Source: Minisyncoccota bacterium (GTDB taxonomy: Bacteria; Patescibacteriota; Minisyncoccia; Phycocordibacterales; UBA12079). Taken from it: 36,599 bases of DNA. Position numbers and translations under genes: made by a program. The first letter of the stretch is position 1. Every line of letters starts with the position of its first letter. This document shows, piece by piece, positions 6,810 through 14,614 of the stretch. The notes beneath the pieces were generated by a model, which was not told the DNA's origin, did no database searches, and worked only from the letters and a program-made list of their open reading frames with translations. The DNA lies in NCBI GenBank assembly GCA_023129575.1, contig JAGMBS010000010.1, forward strand, positions 1-36,599, given 5' to 3'.

Positions 6810-8777
6810 GTGAATAATTTTAATCAAATCCAACAGGATAGTCGGGTTCAAAAAAATAAGCGGTCCGGGATTGAGCGGCTTAAAAAATCCCTTTACAAAA
6901 GAAAAAAACAGGGGCTGAGAAAGAAAATAATCGGGCTTCGGTCGCGAAAATTTCAAATCGGAGAAAACTGGGAAAAACAACCCGCCGCTGATAAAAAGAT
7001 TGAACAGTTCAAAAAAAAACCAAAAGAGAAAATGTCTTTTTTTAATAAACTTTTAGTTTTTTCCGTCTGCTTTTTTTTGGTTTCTTTAGGGGTGGCAGTT
7101 TATGTGTTTTACGGCGGGGTGAATATTATTTCCACCGAAAATGTGGATATTTCGATAAATGGACCCTCGGCGATAGGTGGAGGCGAAGAACTGGCCTTTC
7201 AGGTAACTATTCAAAATAATAATTCTCTTGATCTGGAACTGGCGGATTTAATAATAGAGTATCCGAAAGGCGTATTATCAACGGACGGCAGTTTTACGGA
7301 ATTAACGCAAGTGAGAAAGTCACTGGGAACAATTCCGGCGGGCGGCAGCGTGACCAGTTTGTTCAAGTCGTCTTTGTTCGGGTGTGACAATGACCAAAAA
7401 GACATTATTGTCACGATTGAATATCGCGCCCAAGGTTCCAACGCGATTTTTTTTAAAGAAAGGAAGTATGAGGTTTTAATAGATTCGGCGCCGGTCGGTT
7501 TGACCGTTAATTTTCCCACGGAAGTAACGGCGGGGCAGGAATTTGAATTCTCGGTGGATATATTTTCCAACTCCAATAATCTTGTGAAAGATTTTCTGGT
7601 GCGGGCGGATTTTCCGTTCGGTTTTGATTTTAAGGGTTCCAATTTGAAACCGATTTATAAAGATAATGTCTGGGAACTGGGGGATTTGCCGCCGAATTTT
7701 CGCCGGACTCTGAAGATTACCGGTGTCTTGGAAGGACAAGATGAAGAGGAAAGATTTTTTAGATTTTCCGGAGGCGCGCGGGACAAAGCGAATGAAAATG
7801 AAATTAGGGCTGTCTTAATTGCCGCCGAGCAATCTATTTTTATTAAAAAAGCGCTGATTGGTTTGGAGCTTGTTCTCAACGGCGATTACGGTCCCGAGTA
7901 TATCACTGCCAGCGGAAAAAATATCCGAGCCGACATTCTTTGGTCAAATAATTTGCCGGTTAGATTAATCGACGGGAAAGTTACGGTTCGCTTAAACGGA
8001 CTTGTGTTAAATCAATCTTCCGTTTCCTCGCCCCAAGGTTTTTATAGTTCCATTGATAACACAATTTTATGGGACAAAAAAAATAGCCCGCAATTGGAAC
8101 TTTTGAACCCGGGGACGAGTGGAAATTTCAGTTTCAGTTTTTCCCCGCGCGCTTTGTCTTTTATTTCCAATTCCGGGCTAAAAAATCCTGAAATCGCGAT
8201 TGAAGTAACCGCGAGCGGAAATCGGCTGTCAGACAATGATTCGGTTGAAAAAGTGAGCGCGGTTCTCGTCAAAAAGGTTAAAATAAATTCAGATTTGCTT
8301 TTGACGGCGCGAACGCTTTATTCCGCCGGCAGTTTTGAGAACAGCGGCCCTATCCCGCCCCGGGCGGATAAAGAAACAACTTACACTATTATCTGGACGG
8401 TTACCAATACGGCCAATGATATTTCTGACGCCCGAGTGCAGGCGTTTTTGCCGTCGTATGTTCGTTGGCTGGGCGTAAGCAATCCGAGTTCCGAAAATAT
8501 CTCGTTTAATCAAGTGGGAGGAGAAATAATTTGGGAAGTCGGAAATGTCCAAACCGGCAAAGGGATAGCCACCGCGGCGAAAGAAGTCAGTTTTCAAGTG
8601 GCGCTTTTGCCCAGTTTGAGCCAGGTTGGTTACGAACCGGTTTTAGCGGATGATATTTATGTAAGCGGGCGGGATAATTGGACCGGCGAGCCGTTAAAAT
8701 ACGCGGTCCGGCCGGTGACCACCCGTTTCAGCACCGAACCCCTTTTTAATTTGGGCGACGAAATGGTCAGGGAATAA
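6810..8777 (+). CDS. Membrane-anchored protein with extracellular beta-sandwich repeats
   Basis: A 655-residue protein of unknown function. Residues 1-75 are very basic (runs of K and R) and should stay in the cytoplasm. A single membrane helix follows at about 80-103. The remaining roughly 550 residues are exported and look like several CARDB/DUF11-type beta-sandwich modules: repeated patterns such as NGPSAIGGGEELAFQVTIQN and 'dLPPNFRRTLKITG', typical of bacterial surface scaffolds. No catalytic motif is visible. The GTG start is supported by an extended -10 six bases upstream and by the lack of a ribosome site. glyQS follows after 24 nt. The topology is read from the sequence; a role in cell-surface architecture is inferred. 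Confidence 0.7.
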   Translation: MNNFNQIQQDSRVQKNKRSGIERLKKSLYKRKKQGLRKKIIGLRSRKFQIGENWEKQPAADKKIEQFKKKPKEKMSFFNKLLVFSVCFFLVSLGVAVYVFYGGVNIISTENVDISINGPSAIGGGEELAFQVTIQNNNSLDLELADLIIEYPKGVLSTDGSFTELTQVRKSLGTIPAGGSVTSLFKSSLFGCDNDQKDIIVTIEYRAQGSNAIFFKERKYEVLIDSAPVGLTVNFPTEVTAGQEFEFSVDIFSNSNNLVKDFLVRADFPFGFDFKGSNLKPIYKDNVWELGDLPPNFRRTLKITGVLEGQDEEERFFRFSGGARDKANENEIRAVLIAAEQSIFIKKALIGLELVLNGDYGPEYITASGKNIRADILWSNNLPVRLIDGKVTVRLNGLVLNQSSVSSPQGFYSSIDNTILWDKKNSPQLELLNPGTSGNFSFSFSPRALSFISNSGLKNPEIAIEVTASGNRLSDNDSVEKVSAVLVKKVKINSDLLLTARTLYSAGSFENSGPIPPRADKETTYTIIWTVTNTANDISDARVQAFLPSYVRWLGVSNPSSENISFNQVGGEIIWEVGNVQTGKGIATAAKEVSFQVALLPSLSQVGYEPVLADDIYVSGRDNWTGEPLKYAVRPVTTRFSTEPLFNLGDEMVRE

Positions 8778-8801
8778 TTAAGAGATTAATTTAATAATAT
8801 T

Positions 8802-10172
8802 ATGGCGGAAAAAAATAAAATTATGGAAAAAATCGTGTCTTTGTGCAAACGGCGGGGATTTATTTATCAGGGCTCGGAAATTTACGGAGGTCTGGGGGGA
8901 ACTTACAGTTGCGGGCCTTTGGGCGCGGAATTGAAAAACAACATCAAACAACTGTGGTGGAAAAAATTTGTGCAAGACCGGAGCGATATTGTGGGAATGG
9001 ACGGTCCGATTTTATTGCATCCGAAATTATGGGAGGCGTCCGGGCATACGGCGGGATTTCGGGACGCCCTGGTGGATTGTAAAGAATGCAAAAAAAGATT
9101 TCGCGCGGACCATCTTGTGGCGGACGCGCTGGGACAGGACTTGGAAGGCCAAAACGAGCAAATGTCCGAATTAATAAAAAAAGAAAAAATTAAATGTCCG
9201 AATTGCGGGAAGACGAATTGGACTGCTGTCCAGGATTTCAATTTGATGTTTAAGACCCAAATAAACAGTATTGAGGAGGATGTTTATTTAAGGCCGGAAA
9301 CGGCGGGCGCGATTTTTATTGAATTCAAAAATATCTTAGATTCCACGCGAATGACATTGCCGTTCGGCATCGCGCAAATCGGCAAGGCGTTCAGAAATGA
9401 AATCGTGGCGGGTCATTTTATTTTTCGCCTCCGCGAATTTGAGATGATGGAAATAGAATATTTTATTCACCCCCAAACGGACTGGCCGCCGTTGTTTGAG
9501 AATTGGCTGAAACAACAGGAAGAATTCATAATGGAATTGGGCGCCCGGAAAGAAGATTTACGAAGATTTGAGCACCCCAAAGAAAAATTATCGCATTATT
9601 CCCGCAAGACGGTTGATATTGAATATAAATTTCCGTTCGGTTTTAAGGAATTATTCGGTTTAGCCCATCGCGGCGATTTTGATTTAACCCAGCACTCCAA
9701 ATTCTCCAATGAAAAACTTGAATATTTTGACCAAGAAAAGAACGAACGGTTTATTCCGCATATTTTGGAACCGACTTTTGGAGTGGAGCGGAGTTTGCTC
9801 GTGGCGATTTTATCCGCGTACACCGAAGAAGAAGTTGCCGGCGAAAAAAGAATTGTTCTTAAATTTCCAAAACATATCGCGCCGGTGAAAGTGGCGATTT
9901 TGCCTTTGTCTAAAAAGGAGGAATTAACCCGTCCCGCCCAAGAAATTTTTGATAATCTCAAAAGCGAATTTGTCTGCCAATACGACGAAACCCAATCAAT
10001 CGGAAAAAGATACAGGCGGCAAGATGAAATCGGCACGCCCTATTGCGTCACTTATGATTTTGATTCCCTGGACGACAAGTCCGTGACCGTCCGCGACCGC
10101 GACACAATGAAGCAAGACCGCCTAAAAATTCCCGAATTAAAGGACTATCTAAAAGAAAAATTCACGGAATAA
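8802..10172 (+). CDS. glyQS: Glycyl-tRNA synthetase (alpha2, class II)
   Basis: Charges tRNA-Gly with glycine. The 456-residue chain is of the single-subunit type found in Gram-positives, archaea and CPR, not the alpha/beta type. Typical segments are seen: RRGFIYQGSEIYGGLGGTYS at the N-terminus, SGHTAGFRD, a CKEC...CPNC zinc-ribbon pair in the insertion, YLRPETAGAIF (class II motif 2 area), GIAQIGKAFRNEI, and a C-terminal anticodon-binding domain (HIAPVKVAILPLSKKEE... VTVRDRDTMKQDR). Length and motif order are normal. It is preceded by the membrane protein gene at 24 nt and followed by repeat-rich non-coding DNA where the accessory island begins. Confidence 0.97.
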   Translation: MAEKNKIMEKIVSLCKRRGFIYQGSEIYGGLGGTYSCGPLGAELKNNIKQLWWKKFVQDRSDIVGMDGPILLHPKLWEASGHTAGFRDALVDCKECKKRFRADHLVADALGQDLEGQNEQMSELIKKEKIKCPNCGKTNWTAVQDFNLMFKTQINSIEEDVYLRPETAGAIFIEFKNILDSTRMTLPFGIAQIGKAFRNEIVAGHFIFRLREFEMMEIEYFIHPQTDWPPLFENWLKQQEEFIMELGARKEDLRRFEHPKEKLSHYSRKTVDIEYKFPFGFKELFGLAHRGDFDLTQHSKFSNEKLEYFDQEKNERFIPHILEPTFGVERSLLVAILSAYTEEEVAGEKRIVLKFPKHIAPVKVAILPLSKKEELTRPAQEIFDNLKSEFVCQYDETQSIGKRYRRQDEIGTPYCVTYDFDSLDDKSVTVRDRDTMKQDRLKIPELKDYLKEKFTE

Positions 10173-10214
10173 TTTTTAATTTATTTGCTTTTCGCCTCTT
10201 TGTATTTACGCAAT

Positions 10215-10242
10215 TGATTAACTCAACCCGTTGAGTTAATCA
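10215..10242. repeat. Interspersed palindrome, CTCAAC/GTTGAG family (copy 2)
   Basis: Perfect 13-bp arms (TGATTAACTCAAC and its complement) around CC. It lies 43 nt after glyQS and lacks a clear T run, so terminator activity is uncertain. Confidence 0.85.
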
Positions 10243-10269
10243 GAGAAAAATAGAAAAATAACCGCAAAC

Positions 10270-10302
10270 TTAAAACTTGGACATAGTATGTCCAAGTTTT
10301 AA
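10270..10302. repeat. Perfect palindrome, CTTGG/CCAAG family
   Basis: The 16-nt arms TTAAAACTTGGACATA and its reverse complement surround one central G. The family is also represented inside ileS (2441, 5602) and at 17519. Confidence 0.85.
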
Positions 10303-10319
10303 GAAAAGGGGCGGGGTTG

Positions 10320-10350
10320 AAAAATTGAGAGGCAAAACCTCTCAATTTTT
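10320..10350. repeat. TTGAGAGG/CCTCTCAA palindrome (copy 1), terminator-like
   Basis: Arms 10320-10332 and 10338-10350 (AAAAATTGAGAGG) pair perfectly and are followed by T residues. A nearly identical hairpin lies at 12180-12210 beyond the next gene, and a degenerate one at the 3' end of the AbiEii toxin gene. It could terminate transcription from either side. Confidence 0.8.
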
Positions 10351-10371
10351 TTGAAGAAATTGTTTTTTTGT

Positions 10372-10392
10372 AAAAAGGTGGCCGACCCCGTT
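10372..10392 (+). repeat. GGTGGCYGACCCC repeat, left boundary of the accessory island
   Basis: A 21-nt sequence that recurs inverted at 18997-19017 with one mismatch, and in a weaker direct copy at 12278-12298. The outer two copies enclose all accessory genes between glyQS and the M16 peptidase gene. GACCCC-containing short repeats in other bacteria are often REP-like; no matching transposase gene is present here. Confidence 0.75.
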
Positions 10393-10552
10393 CCTTGCTG
10401 TTTTTGTTTTGACGGAGGGTTGTTTTAGAGTTTTAGGATATGATAATGAAAAACCACATTTTCTTTAATTTTGCAAAGAAAACCCTATTTTACTCCATAA
10501 AATTAACCCCTTAAAATCTCTTAATATTTACCCTTGCAAAGAGAGATGTTTT
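10393..10552. other. Non-coding stretch at the island edge
   Basis: Between the boundary repeat and the stop of the AlbA_2 gene there is AT-rich DNA with GTTTTAGAGTTTTAGGATATG and T- and A-rich runs. I see no ORF, tRNA-like fold or clear hairpin in it. Confidence 0.4.
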
Positions 10553-11980
10553 TTAAATATTTTGTAATTCCTCAATATTTGCCAATTTATACTTTACATC
10601 TTTAGGATTATGAGATTTAGCTTCTATTTTCAATAGTAAACCTTTCTCTACCCATTTTCTAAACATACGCGACATCTTATGAGTTTGCACTACCCCTGTG
10701 ATATCTCTAGCTATCTTATTATTAAGATATTTCTTTTCTTCCAAATATTTCTTAATCTTTTCCCACTCTGTTGGTTGTTCCTCGTTCAGAAAAACAACAT
10801 TTACAGAATCCTCATACATTGGATAAGTAAAAAATATTGGTTGGTAAAGATTTTTCTTGTTCATTTCTATTCTCATGGCGCGCACTCCTTCATTTAAATT
10901 AAGATTTGGCGGTTCAGGAAATTCTCGCAAATGTTCAACCAGTAAATTATTTCTTTCCCCATCAGATCGGACATATCCAATATTTGATTTGGTTATATTA
11001 TATGGAAACAATCCTGGACTTAAAATTTCCAACCTATCCTCAAAAATTCTTATTTCTATATCTCTTTTTAGGTGGTAATCTCTGTGAATAACCGCATTCG
11101 TAATGGCTTCTTTGACTGCTCGTTCTGGAATTTTATAAGTATTTATAAACCCTGAACGGATTACAACACCAGATTTCAAAAGACTAAGCACATATTCTTG
11201 GGTATTTCTTATAATATCAATTATTGGTCCTCCTATAGTTTTGGGGTTTCCTAAATAATTTGGCGCTTCTCCAAATTTTTCAATTGTGCCACGCAATTGG
11301 ATAATCCTTATTGCGCATTTTGTATCCAATAAATTTGCAGGAAACTGCGCAAATAACAACACTGCCGCTCTTGTAGGGTTTAGTTGGCTATTATTATTCT
11401 TCCTAGCTAATCCTGTTTGAAATAAAATATCTTCTATTTTCCCTTCTGTAATTTTTCTATTTTTACGCCAATCTTCAAAAAAACTTGTTTGAAGAAGTTC
11501 AAAACTAACATCAGCCAACTCTTTGTCTGCTTTTTCAAAACCTTTTGCATAACTAAATTTTACAATTTCTTGCGGAATTAATTTTTTATTACTCTTATGC
11601 AAACGAATCCACACCCGATCATCTATTGAATAAAAAGATTCCGTTGCTTTAGATATGTTTAAAAGCGCTATTGTCTTGTCATCTGATATTTTAATTAAAT
11701 TTGGATTCAAATTAGAAATAGGCGGAATAATCCTTTTTATTTCTTGAAAAATTTCATCAACCAATTCTTTATTTTCTTCAATACCAAAAATTCTGTCAAA
11801 TCCTTTTAACTGTGTTTTTTCTGGATCATCAATTCCAAAAATAATAGTTCCACCATCTGTATTTGCCATAGCCACGATTGTTTGAATAGTCTTTTTTACA
11901 ACTTTTTTACCTTCAAGACGCTTAAACTCGATAGCTTGCGTCTCTTCGGGAATATTTAAAATTTCTTCCACTTTTTCCAT
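10553..11980 (-). CDS. AlbA_2 (Schlafen-type) domain ATP-binding protein
   Basis: A 475-residue protein with an N-terminal AlbA_2/Schlafen-like domain (ETQAIEFKRLEGKKVVKKTI, then MANTDGGTIIFGIDD). A C-terminal GHKL-like ATP-binding region follows (AVKEAITNAVIHRDYHLKRD, then IFEDRLEILSPGLFPYNI), and a winged-helix-like end. Such proteins are often annotated as RecG-like or transcriptional regulators; related AlbA_2 proteins occur in mobile elements and defence islands, but their biochemical role is not settled. It stands alone on the minus strand, flanked by two similar repeat blocks (10320-10392 and 12180-12298). An extended -10 at 12010-12018 and an A/G-rich leader of about 25 nt suggest its own promoter. 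Confidence 0.85.
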   Translation of the reverse strand: MEKVEEILNIPEETQAIEFKRLEGKKVVKKTIQTIVAMANTDGGTIIFGIDDPEKTQLKGFDRIFGIEENKELVDEIFQEIKRIIPPISNLNPNLIKISDDKTIALLNISKATESFYSIDDRVWIRLHKSNKKLIPQEIVKFSYAKGFEKADKELADVSFELLQTSFFEDWRKNRKITEGKIEDILFQTGLARKNNNSQLNPTRAAVLLFAQFPANLLDTKCAIRIIQLRGTIEKFGEAPNYLGNPKTIGGPIIDIIRNTQEYVLSLLKSGVVIRSGFINTYKIPERAVKEAITNAVIHRDYHLKRDIEIRIFEDRLEILSPGLFPYNITKSNIGYVRSDGERNNLLVEHLREFPEPPNLNLNEGVRAMRIEMNKKNLYQPIFFTYPMYEDSVNVVFLNEEQPTEWEKIKKYLEEKKYLNNKIARDITGVVQTHKMSRMFRKWVEKGLLLKIEAKSHNPKDVKYKLANIEELQNI

Positions 11981-12009
11981 AATTTTATCTTCTTAATTTT
12001 TATTCCTTT

Positions 12010-12018
12010 ATTATATCA
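12010..12018 (-). promoter_or_regulatory. Extended -10 box of the AlbA_2 gene
   Basis: On the minus strand TGaTATAAT lies about 30 nt before the ATG at 11980. The purine-rich AAGAAG just before the start may be a weak ribosome site. Confidence 0.55.
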
Positions 12019-12051
12019 CAACGGGCAAAAGCAAATGAGAGAAAAAGCAAC

Positions 12052-12148
12052 GGGCGGAAAGCTTCGCTTTCCGCCCTTGCCGTATTGCCGTAGTCCAACT
12101 ACGGCAATTTTATAAATTCCCAATGGCTCAACCCATTGAGCCGTTGGG
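12052..12148. repeat. Three consecutive palindromes
   Basis: 12052-12076: GGGCGGAAAGC/GCTTTCCGCCC around TTC. 12084-12108: ATTGCCGTAGT/ACTACGGCAAT around CCA. 12119-12148: a CTCAAC/GTTGAG-family member with 13-bp arms and one G-T pair. All are strong hairpins with no gene between them. The cluster reads as a landing site for short palindromic repeats. Confidence 0.8.
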
Positions 12149-12179
12149 GAGGAGTGAAAAACAAGAAAAAACGGGATTG

Positions 12180-12210
12180 AAAAATTGAGAGGCAACACCT
12201 CTCAATTTTT
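12180..12210. repeat. TTGAGAGG/CCTCTCAA palindrome (copy 2)
   Basis: The same 13-nt arms as at 10320-10350, with a CAACA loop instead of CAAAA. Together with the GACCCC repeat downstream it forms a direct copy of the block on the other side of the AlbA_2 gene. Confidence 0.8.
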
Positions 12211-12277
12211 GTTTTGGCGGGGGTTTTTTGAGTTAAGTTTTGGGAGATTAAGAGATTGTGAATTGGGCGGTGTAAAT

Positions 12278-12298
12278 AAAAGAGGGCTGACCCCATTT
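12278..12298 (+). repeat. Weaker copy of the GACCCC boundary repeat
   Basis: The shared core GGCTGACCCC is flanked by A-rich and TT-rich sides as at 10372. It lies 30 nt beyond the end of the HEPN-like gene. Confidence 0.55.
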
Positions 12299-12327
12299 AC
12301 CATTTATTCTGTTTTTTGTCGGACAAA

Positions 12328-13002
12328 TTATAATCGTGCGACAAGTTCTTTATAGGCAGTAATAATATATGGTACCTGTAGCATTATAGTTTCCGTGTCA
12401 ACATTAGCCAAAGGATTATGTGCAGAAACATCACCAAGAAATTTAATTCCCTTAATTTTTTGAGCTGTTTTAGGTGTTAGAATTGGGATTCCTTTGATTT
12501 TCTCTTTTGCCGCAATGTTTATCATTTTCTCAAGACCCATCAAACCACCAGGAAAACTTTTGTCTTCAATCTTTGCCCCGATGCCGTTTTGTGCAAAAAC
12601 AATGTAAATCAATTTTTCTAAAATCTTACGTAGAAGAAAAGCTGTACACGTTCCACTTGTACCAAAATTTAAACGGAGATCATTGAGTTCAGTTCCAAAA
12701 TTTTTACCAAGCTTACTAATAAACTCTTCTGAAAATAAATCTTCTTCTATGCTCGCAACCTTTTTACTCACAGGACTAATTTTTTGAACATATCGAAATG
12801 AACAGCACTTTCCCGTACGCCTAAGAAATGACGCATTAGTAAGCGCCTTGCTTACATCAACCGGAGAAAAATTGTGCCCCCACTTCTTTGTTATACGTTC
12901 CGAAACCTCTTGTAACGAATGCCCGTCCTTAAAAAAACCTCCTTTCCAAAGCGTATCTGTGCAGAGAGAGGCATTTACGATTTTTTTATTCTTCTTTTTC
13001 AT
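12328..13002 (-). CDS. HEPN/DUF4145-like protein with N-terminal winged helix
   Basis: Last gene of a four-gene minus-strand operon. From ATG 13002 the protein has 224 residues; an in-frame GTG at 13029 shares a base with the stop of the upstream gene and is an alternative start. The N-terminus (LWKGGFFKDGHSLQEVSERI ... VSKALTNASFLRRTGK) looks like a winged-helix module. The C-terminal half is helical and ends in GIKFLGDVSAHNPLANVD, which resembles the G-[ND]-x-x-AH signature of DUF4145-type HEPN domains. HEPN proteins are often RNases or toxin parts, but no clear RxxxxH catalytic motif is seen here. Function unknown. Confidence 0.7.
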   Translation of the reverse strand: MKKKNKKIVNASLCTDTLWKGGFFKDGHSLQEVSERITKKWGHNFSPVDVSKALTNASFLRRTGKCCSFRYVQKISPVSKKVASIEEDLFSEEFISKLGKNFGTELNDLRLNFGTSGTCTAFLLRKILEKLIYIVFAQNGIGAKIEDKSFPGGLMGLEKMINIAAKEKIKGIPILTPKTAQKIKGIKFLGDVSAHNPLANVDTETIMLQVPYIITAYKELVARL

Positions 13003-13028
13003 AAAAATTTTGCTCGTCTTTTGTGACA

Positions 13029-13250
13029 CTAAACATAGTACTTATATATCTTCCCATCTTTTTTTCGTTTGATTTCCCCTCTTCTTAATAAATAGAGTAA
13101 ATTAACCCTTATGTCTTGAGGTTTTTCGTTAAAACCAAATATGTCTTTCAGTTCTTTTTTTATTTCTTCCGCGTCCTTGGAAGATTTATTAAGCACCCTC
13201 ATGATTTTTTCGGAAGCACTTACTTTTTGTTTTTTCTTTTTCATATACAT
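13029..13250 (-). CDS. Small basic winged-helix-like protein
   Basis: 73 residues, or 71 if ATG 13244 is used. The N-terminus is a Lys run, followed by a helix-turn-helix-like stretch (ASEKIMRVLNKSSKDAEEIK) and a wing-like end (YLLRRGEIKRKKDGKIYKYY). It is probably a DNA-binding or adaptor protein. Its stop overlaps the possible GTG start of the HEPN-like gene, and it lies 15 nt after the preceding gene, so the genes are probably co-transcribed. I do not recognise a named family. Confidence 0.6.
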   Translation of the reverse strand: MYMKKKKQKVSASEKIMRVLNKSSKDAEEIKKELKDIFGFNEKPQDIRVNLLYLLRRGEIKRKKDGKIYKYYV

Positions 13251-13265
13251 TTATTTAGTTAGTTT

Positions 13266-13664
13266 TTAAAGCTCTTCTTCTACATATTTTTCGCCTGTGG
13301 ATGTCAACTCCCATGCTTTTTTAGTTTCTTTTTTTTCTGCCGCCTCCATTAGTAAACCATGTGCGATATTTTTGTTCACTGCATCATTGATATTTTTCGG
13401 TTTTTTTTCTTTAGCCGAACGGAATGCAATTTCAAGATCCGCGACATTAAAGCTCTTCATACTTTCCATCCGTTCAAGATAATAAGCAAGGGCCAAGGTT
13501 TTTTGGATTTCAGTTTTCAACACTTTTGTCATTAAGAATTCTTTTGCGGATAACTTCTTTGGTTTGGATGTCGTGGGCACTGCACTACGCAAGGATATCT
13601 CCAGTGTTGCAACTCGCTTTTCAAGTTCTTCTATTCGTTCTTTTATCGTTTTTTTTGTATTCAT
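13266..13664 (-). CDS. Coiled-coil plus winged-helix-like protein, unknown function
   Basis: 132 residues from ATG 13664. An upstream in-frame TTG at 13670 is less likely. Residues 1-30 form a short coiled coil (KERIEELEKRVATLEISL). The rest is a helical domain with the look of two HTH units (LALAYYLERMESMKSFNVAD ... VNKNIAHGLLMEAAEKKETK, then AWELTSTGEKYVEEEL, a wing-like end). It could oligomerise through the coiled coil. Second gene of the operon; a 20-nt inverted repeat covers the stop of the first gene and the region just before this start. No known family name can be given. Confidence 0.65.
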   Translation of the reverse strand: MNTKKTIKERIEELEKRVATLEISLRSAVPTTSKPKKLSAKEFLMTKVLKTEIQKTLALAYYLERMESMKSFNVADLEIAFRSAKEKKPKNINDAVNKNIAHGLLMEAAEKKETKKAWELTSTGEKYVEEEL

Positions 13665-13665
13665 A

Positions 13666-13685
13666 AACAATTAAGATTAATTGTT
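13666..13685. repeat. Inverted repeat across a gene junction
   Basis: AACAATTAA and TTAATTGTT surround two bases. The repeat covers the stop codon of the first gene of the operon and ends just before the start of the second, so it could affect translational coupling or be an operator. Confidence 0.5.
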
Positions 13686-14069
13686 AAATTGTTTGACCAT
13701 CTTTGGAATACGATGCGCGGGTATAAAGTATCGACTTCCTTTATCTTTTTTAATTTTATGTGAATCGTATAATCGCTTGAGCGTTGATTTAACGCTACCA
13801 TCTGCCATAATAGAAAGGTCAATAAGTTCACCTTGCGTGATACCATCATCTTCATTAAAAAACAACGCACGTGCTTTAACTGCAGCGAGGATAATTTCTA
13901 TCTTCTGCGCGTTACTTTTCAGAGCATTGAATGTATCGTGGAAACTGAATTCCTTGGAACTCTCATCTATAATTAAAAAAGGTTTCAGAAGCTCTGCTAA
14001 TTTTTGTCTGTTTATTGCTCTCACATCGCTTGAAAAAAGAGAGGCGAGAGGATCTGTTTTTTTGTTCAT
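13677..14069 (-). CDS. Conserved-looking winged-helix protein, first gene of the four-gene operon
   Basis: 130 residues. The N-terminal half (SDVRAINRQKLAELLKPFLI) is helical. The C-terminal half reads as a winged helix (DGITQGELIDLSIMADGSVK, then LKRLYDSHKIKKDKGSRYFI). It ends in PAHRIPKMVKQFNN. It is probably the regulatory or DNA-binding member of the operon. A possible -10 (TATAGT at 14079-14084, minus strand) lies 9 nt before the start. I know no characterised homologue. Confidence 0.65.
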   Translation of the reverse strand: MNKKTDPLASLFSSDVRAINRQKLAELLKPFLIIDESSKEFSFHDTFNALKSNAQKIEIILAAVKARALFFNEDDGITQGELIDLSIMADGSVKSTLKRLYDSHKIKKDKGSRYFIPAHRIPKMVKQFNN

Positions 14070-14078
14070 ATTCTCTAT

Positions 14079-14084
14079 ACTATA
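14079..14084 (-). promoter_or_regulatory. Possible -10 box of the four-gene operon
   Basis: TATAGT on the minus strand, 9 nt before the ATG at 14069, in AT-rich DNA. No clear -35 is visible. Confidence 0.3.
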
Positions 14085-14388
14085 TTACGCTAAATAAAAA
14101 AGCAACCCCAAAAACAATGTGCATTGCTTTTACACTTATGTCAAATCATCCTGCAAGAGAAAGTTAATGAATATGTGACTGTATCTAAGGGTTTTAACGA
14201 GAGATGATTATATTAGAGTATTTTGATTTTAGCTTTAAAGAAAATATAGCAGACAGAGTATTTAGTTGCATTACTAACTTATCGTTTGTAAAGATAGATA
14301 TATCCATATTTATCTACCTAATTATAGCTATAGGATAAATAATTGTGGAACTATTTTTGTATTTAATTAAACAATACAACAAAGGTCA
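14085..14388. other. AT-rich gap with no supported gene
   Basis: This stretch between the operon and the methylase remnant holds only one small plus-strand ORF (14204-14338, 44 codons) with a hydrophobic end and a weak GAGAG sequence before its ATG. I see no strong hairpin, tRNA or repeat. The composition is more AT-rich than the neighbours, as expected for decayed DNA. Confidence 0.4.
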
Positions 14389-14541
14389 TTAGAAAAGAGC
14401 TTCTATTTCCTTCACAACCCCTTTCGTTTTAACCAACGCCACAATAATTTTTTGATAGTGTTCTATGTCTGAATTTATTAAAATGCGGTCTTTGAGCCAT
14501 TTTTGCGCCGGCTGATAACCGCCAATGTGGAAATTCCAGAC
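14389..14541 (-). pseudogene. C-terminal remnant of an ISP/type II-like DNA methyltransferase
   Basis: On the minus strand the frame encodes about 50 residues with the characteristic end of large N6-adenine DNA methyltransferases of the ISP/type IIG kind: VWNFHIGGYQPAQKWLKDR, then DIEHYQKIIVAL, ending with a normal stop at 14389. Just upstream the frame is closed by a stop codon, and no further methyltransferase sequence is seen. The rest of the gene has therefore been lost. The remnant lies next to an intact methyltransferase-nuclease gene and shows that restriction-modification systems have turned over at this site. Confidence 0.7.
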
Positions 14542-14550
14542 CGATTACAG

Positions 14551-14571
14551 AGCCCGCAATGGGGCTTTTTT
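14551..14571 (+). terminator. Weak terminator-like hairpin
   Basis: AGCCC and GGGCT surround a 6-nt loop and are followed by a run of T. The stem is short, and no clear plus-strand gene precedes it. Confidence 0.35.
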
Positions 14572-14614
14572 GTTTGACTGGAAAAAATACGGGTTTTATG
14601 GGAAAATGTAGCGT

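Noticed and set aside
12052-12210. Cluster of repeats as a CRISPR array
   Set aside because: The repeats are different palindromes, not identical units with regular spacers, and no cas gene is present.
14204-14338. 44-codon ORF with a hydrophobic end
   Set aside because: Only a weak GAGAG before the ATG, no homology I can recognise, and AT-rich decayed surroundings; not enough to call a gene.
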